This document shows, one piece after another, positions 32,557-35,286 of a stretch of DNA of 35,286 nucleotides (within the stretch, counting starts at the first letter, position 1; each line of letters begins with the position of its first letter). Position numbers and translations under genes: made by a program. The stretch is from Caldipriscus sp964426895 (GTDB taxonomy: Bacteria > Hydrothermota > Hydrothermia > LBFQ01). The notes below the pieces were generated by a model. It searched no databases. It worked only from the letters and a program-made list of their open reading frames with translations, and was not told the origin of the DNA. The stretch is from the NCBI GenBank assembly GCA_964426895.1, contig CAYRSH010000012.1, positions 1-35,286 on the forward strand, read 5' to 3'.

Positions 32557-34195
32557 ATGGGAAGGGTTGTGTTTAAAGGCGAAGAGTATGGGTGTAAATG
32601 GAAATGGAAGGAGGAGGATGTTGAANNNNNNNNNNNNNNNNNNNNNNNNNNNNNNNNNNNNNNNNNNNNNNNNNNNNNNNNNNNNNNNNNNNNNNNNNNN
32701 NNNNNNNNNNNNNNNNNNNNNNNNNGAGGATGTTGAACTTGAAGTTGAATTAAATGACCAAAAAACGGTTATCTTAAATATTAAAAAACCCGATAAAGAA
32801 GCCAAGGAATCAACCGCCGATAAAGACAAAAAGGGGCAACAAACCCCACATCAGGATGGAGGTAAAAAGAAAGTTATATTAAAATGGGATGAAAAACAAA
32901 TTGAAATTACCGATGAAGGATTCTTTAACGCCATCCGAAAACCACCGCCCGGTGAAGACGAACAGGGGCAACAAACCCCAAATAAATACCTTGGCCTTCA
33001 TTTAGAAAACGGCAAACTAAAAGCCCACTGGTTTGTAGGCCTTTTCAAGTTAAACGGGAAGATAAAAGATAATAATGCGGAAGTTATATTCCTCGTTAAG
33101 CCAAAGATAAACGGCCTGAGTTTTTCAAGGATGTTTTTGGAGGTTATGAAAAACCCCTATGCAAGGGAGCATTTTAATAGGGGTGAGGATTGGGATATAA
33201 ATCCAAGTGAGTTTATACAGTTGGACGAAGATTTCAGCGACTTCCTGATATTCATCGTTTTGTATTATATGGATGTCCTTTATAAACTCCTGCGCAGGGG
33301 ATTGCAAAGGAGTTATAAGAAACATCGGGAGAATTTGAGGGGTAGGATAAGGGGTAGGGTTTTGGTGGGGGCTACTGTTGTTGAAAATTGGCCGAGGGGT
33401 AAAAAGCATTACGCATACTGTGAATACAACGAATGGACGGAGGATATATTGGAAAACAGGATATTAAAGGCCGCTTTTTTAAAGGGTATAGGATTTTTGA
33501 GGAGGCAGGGTATTGATGATGAGAGGATAGGGTATATCGGCCTTTACTTTGAAAGGGTTTCAACAACCCGCATATATCCACAAGATTTTAGGCTTACCAA
33601 TGTTCAAAGGATAAGGAGGGATTACAAAGAAGCCTTAAAAATTGCGAAAATCATATTAAAGCAGTTGGGTTATGACCCGGAGGTTGAAATCAAAGAGAAA
33701 ACCATAAACACAGTAATGCCCCATTGGATAAATATGAACGAACTTTTTGAAAGGTATGTGGAGGTTAAGATAAGGAACGGGGAGATATTTAAGGATTACG
33801 ATGTTTATCCGGGGTATAAGGATAGGAATATAGAAACGGAGATTGGTCCTCTTAGACCCGATTTCGTATTGGTGAAAAAAGACGGTAGTGAATACATCAT
33901 CGCCGACGCAAAGTATAAAAAGGAATATAATGAGGAAGACGGCTGGATAAAGGAGGATTTAGCCCAGTTGTCCCTTTACGGTAGGATAAGGTGGAAGAAA
34001 ATAAAAAAGTGGATAGGGGATAACTTCGGTGAGAAGGATAAATTCAAGGACAAAGAAGAACCGGAAGTTTATATAATCTATCCATTAAACAATAACTCCG
34101 AATGCAGGTGGGGGATTGCTGGGAGTTTCCGGGACATATATAAAATCGGCGTAAGAGTCCCAACTAAGGATTCTCAAAAACATCCAAATGCTTAG
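32557..34195 (+). CDS. mcrC: McrC-type endonuclease subunit (spans a closable assembly gap)
   Basis: McrC docks on the McrB ring and cuts DNA. GAGGATGTTGAA occurs both just before and just after the 100 Ns; merging the two gives one frame of about 508 residues starting at ATG 32557 (MGRVVFKGEEYGCKWKWKEE). The N-terminal 110 residues form a beta-rich, charged region with two GQQTP segments. The middle carries the McrC-type helical part (RGLQRSYKKHRENLRGRIRGR). The nuclease core has Pro397-Asp398 in RPDFVLV and Asp413-Ala-Lys415 in IADAKYKK, the PD...DxK triad, and looks active. The 3' end overlaps the convergent glycosyltransferase gene by 32 bases. McrB lies 3.8 kb upstream rather than adjacent, which is unusual. 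Confidence 0.85.
32626..32725. other. Assembly gap (100 Ns), probably an unmerged overlap
   Basis: The 12 bases before (32614-32625) and after (32726-32737) the Ns are identical. Removing the Ns and one copy yields the continuous reading KWKEEDVELEVELNDQK, in frame with both sides. Confidence 0.75.
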
Positions 34196-35267
34196 ATATA
34201 AAGGCCTCCTCATCCGAAAACCTTAAAGCGTAATTCCTAATATCATCCCCTTTAATGTTTGAACTCAAAGCCCTATCTATCCCATATGCAACGCTTTCAA
34301 CATCCAAATCCACCCTTATTGCCAAATTCTCCGGTGCAACCTCCTCGGGTATTTCCTTTGAAACCACCACCTTTTTGCCAAAGAGCATAGCCTCAACAAC
34401 CGCAATTCCAAAAGTTTCGCTTCTTGAAGGTAGGCAGAAAACATCCAAAGAATTGTAAAAGTGCCATAGTTTATCACCCGAAATATCACCGAGAAAAACC
34501 GCATTAACATTTAAATCCCTTGCCAATTTAACCGCATCGTTAAAACCGGGGCCACCACCCGCAATTACCAACTTCCAAGGCTTATTAACCGATGCCTTTA
34601 TTAACAAATCCTCCCCTTTTCTACCCGTAAGCATACCGGCAAATCCAACAATTAAATCTCCATTCAAACCCAAAACCTTACGGCTTTCTTCCTTTGTATA
34701 ATCCCAATTTGGAACCTTTACAACTGGCGGAATAACAACGGTTTTATCCCTATCCCCAAACAATTCCTTAACCTGCTTCTCAACTTTTGAAGAAGGAAAT
34801 ACAACTTTTGCGGCTTTATTATAGGAGTAGAGCATGCTATCATAAAATCGCCTTTTTAGATTTTCATCCCTCTCAAATAAATACGCGTGCAAAGAATGGA
34901 AGGATAAAACAAACCTTAAACCTCTTAAAACCTCCATTCTATTTGCGGGTGAGTGGGGTATATGGGAGTAGAATACTTCGGGTTTTAAGTCGTCTATTAT
35001 TATTTTTAGCCTTGAATTCCAAAGCCATTTTGAATTGGGTTTAAATGTTTTTGTATAAAGGATTTCCCTTAAAAACCAGCGCTTACTCGGAGGACCATAA
35101 ACGACAACATTACCGTATTCCCTTTTAAAAAACCTAACATTTTCCGCCAAAAGCCCTATTTTAAAACCCTTTAAGTTTTTCAGGAGATAACCTATATATG
35201 TTGCAACCCCTCCAGTGATTTCCCCACCGAACTCCTTGGGCGCATACCCGTAAATTAAAAGCCTCAT
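34164..35267 (-). CDS. Glycosyltransferase family 4 (GT-B) protein
   Basis: 367 residues. The N-terminal GT-B domain begins MRLLIYGYAPKEFGGEITGG with a Gly-rich loop. The C-terminal domain starts near VGFAGMLTGRKGEDLLIKA, and the donor-binding motif SETFGIAVVEAM has the EX7E pattern typical of retaining GT4 enzymes. It probably adds sugars to a surface polysaccharide or glycolipid; the acceptor is unknown. AATAAT 6 bases before the ATG may be a -10 box, but the window ends too soon to judge. Together with the GT at 17511-18608 it shows surface glycan synthesis, but the two are not in one operon. Confidence 0.9.
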   Translation of the reverse strand: MRLLIYGYAPKEFGGEITGGVATYIGYLLKNLKGFKIGLLAENVRFFKREYGNVVVYGPPSKRWFLREILYTKTFKPNSKWLWNSRLKIIIDDLKPEVFYSHIPHSPANRMEVLRGLRFVLSFHSLHAYLFERDENLKRRFYDSMLYSYNKAAKVVFPSSKVEKQVKELFGDRDKTVVIPPVVKVPNWDYTKEESRKVLGLNGDLIVGFAGMLTGRKGEDLLIKASVNKPWKLVIAGGGPGFNDAVKLARDLNVNAVFLGDISGDKLWHFYNSLDVFCLPSRSETFGIAVVEAMLFGKKVVVSKEIPEEVAPENLAIRVDLDVESVAYGIDRALSSNIKGDDIRNYALRFSDEEAFISKHLDVFENP

Positions 35268-35286
35268 ACATTTATTATTACCCTCT

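Overview
The window looks like part of a compact, AT-leaning bacterial genome, probably a thermophilic, uncultured member of the FCB-side candidate phyla (WOR-3 or Hydrothermae-like). I infer this from four secreted proteins with a short por-type C-terminal tag (core xVYDVxGRxV...RGVYFxx), a GWxTD-domain protein, very tight gene packing and N-filled scaffold joins typical of metagenome assembly. No ribosomal RNA is present, so the phylum is an inference.

Layout. 1-2785 (+) ileS. 2778-7605 (-) four secreted or lipoprotein genes: a gluzincin-like metalloprotease, a lipoprotein, a tagged secreted protein and a tagged gene broken by an in-frame stop. 7629-8536 (-) tRNA-Gln, gatC and folE, with the tRNA 3' end one base from the gatC start. 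8589-9287 (-) a coiled-coil PD-(D/E)xK protein. 9403-12525 (-) a YfgM-like TPR protein and clpC. 12580-14692 (+) murC and a BtuF-like lipoprotein. 14642-17468 (-) a cytochrome c-FTR1 iron permease and lipA. 17511-21923 (-) plsC, rpsA, a GWxTD protein and a glycosyltransferase. 21995-23209 (-) an exported protein of the family often called asparagine synthetase B. 23257-25394 (+) a DUF4870-like membrane protein and an S15-type hydrolase. 25407-26298 (+) poorly defined coding sequence around an assembly gap. 26407-34195 an unusual McrBC-type island. 34164-35267 (-) a glycosyltransferase.

The most interesting part is the McrBC island. A small putative reader protein overlaps a McrB GTPase gene. 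This McrB has no N-terminal DNA-binding domain, but carries a large insertion between Walker A and Walker B. About 3 kb further on, a zinc-ribbon/HTH/EVE-like protein is followed directly by McrC with an intact PD...DxK nuclease site. Between the two halves, on the opposite strand, lies a five-gene membrane and envelope cassette: a coiled-coil protein with a C-terminal membrane anchor, a TM2-like protein, a lipoprotein and two small exported proteins. A GD-hydrophobic-V pattern typical of PUA/EVE-like barrels appears in three of the McrBC-side proteins.

Two genome-wide habits are visible. First, genes that begin transcription units have a TATAAT or TAAAAT box only 6-10 bases before the start codon and no Shine-Dalgarno sequence, whereas most operon-internal genes have good AGGAGG sites. 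This suggests widespread leaderless mRNAs. Second, several exported non-lipoproteins start with only about 7-10 hydrophobic residues and no basic n-region, while the lipoproteins have ordinary signal peptides. Two of the three runs of 100 Ns (31101-31200 and 32626-32725) have identical sequence on both flanks and can be closed in frame, which restores one coiled-coil gene and mcrC.
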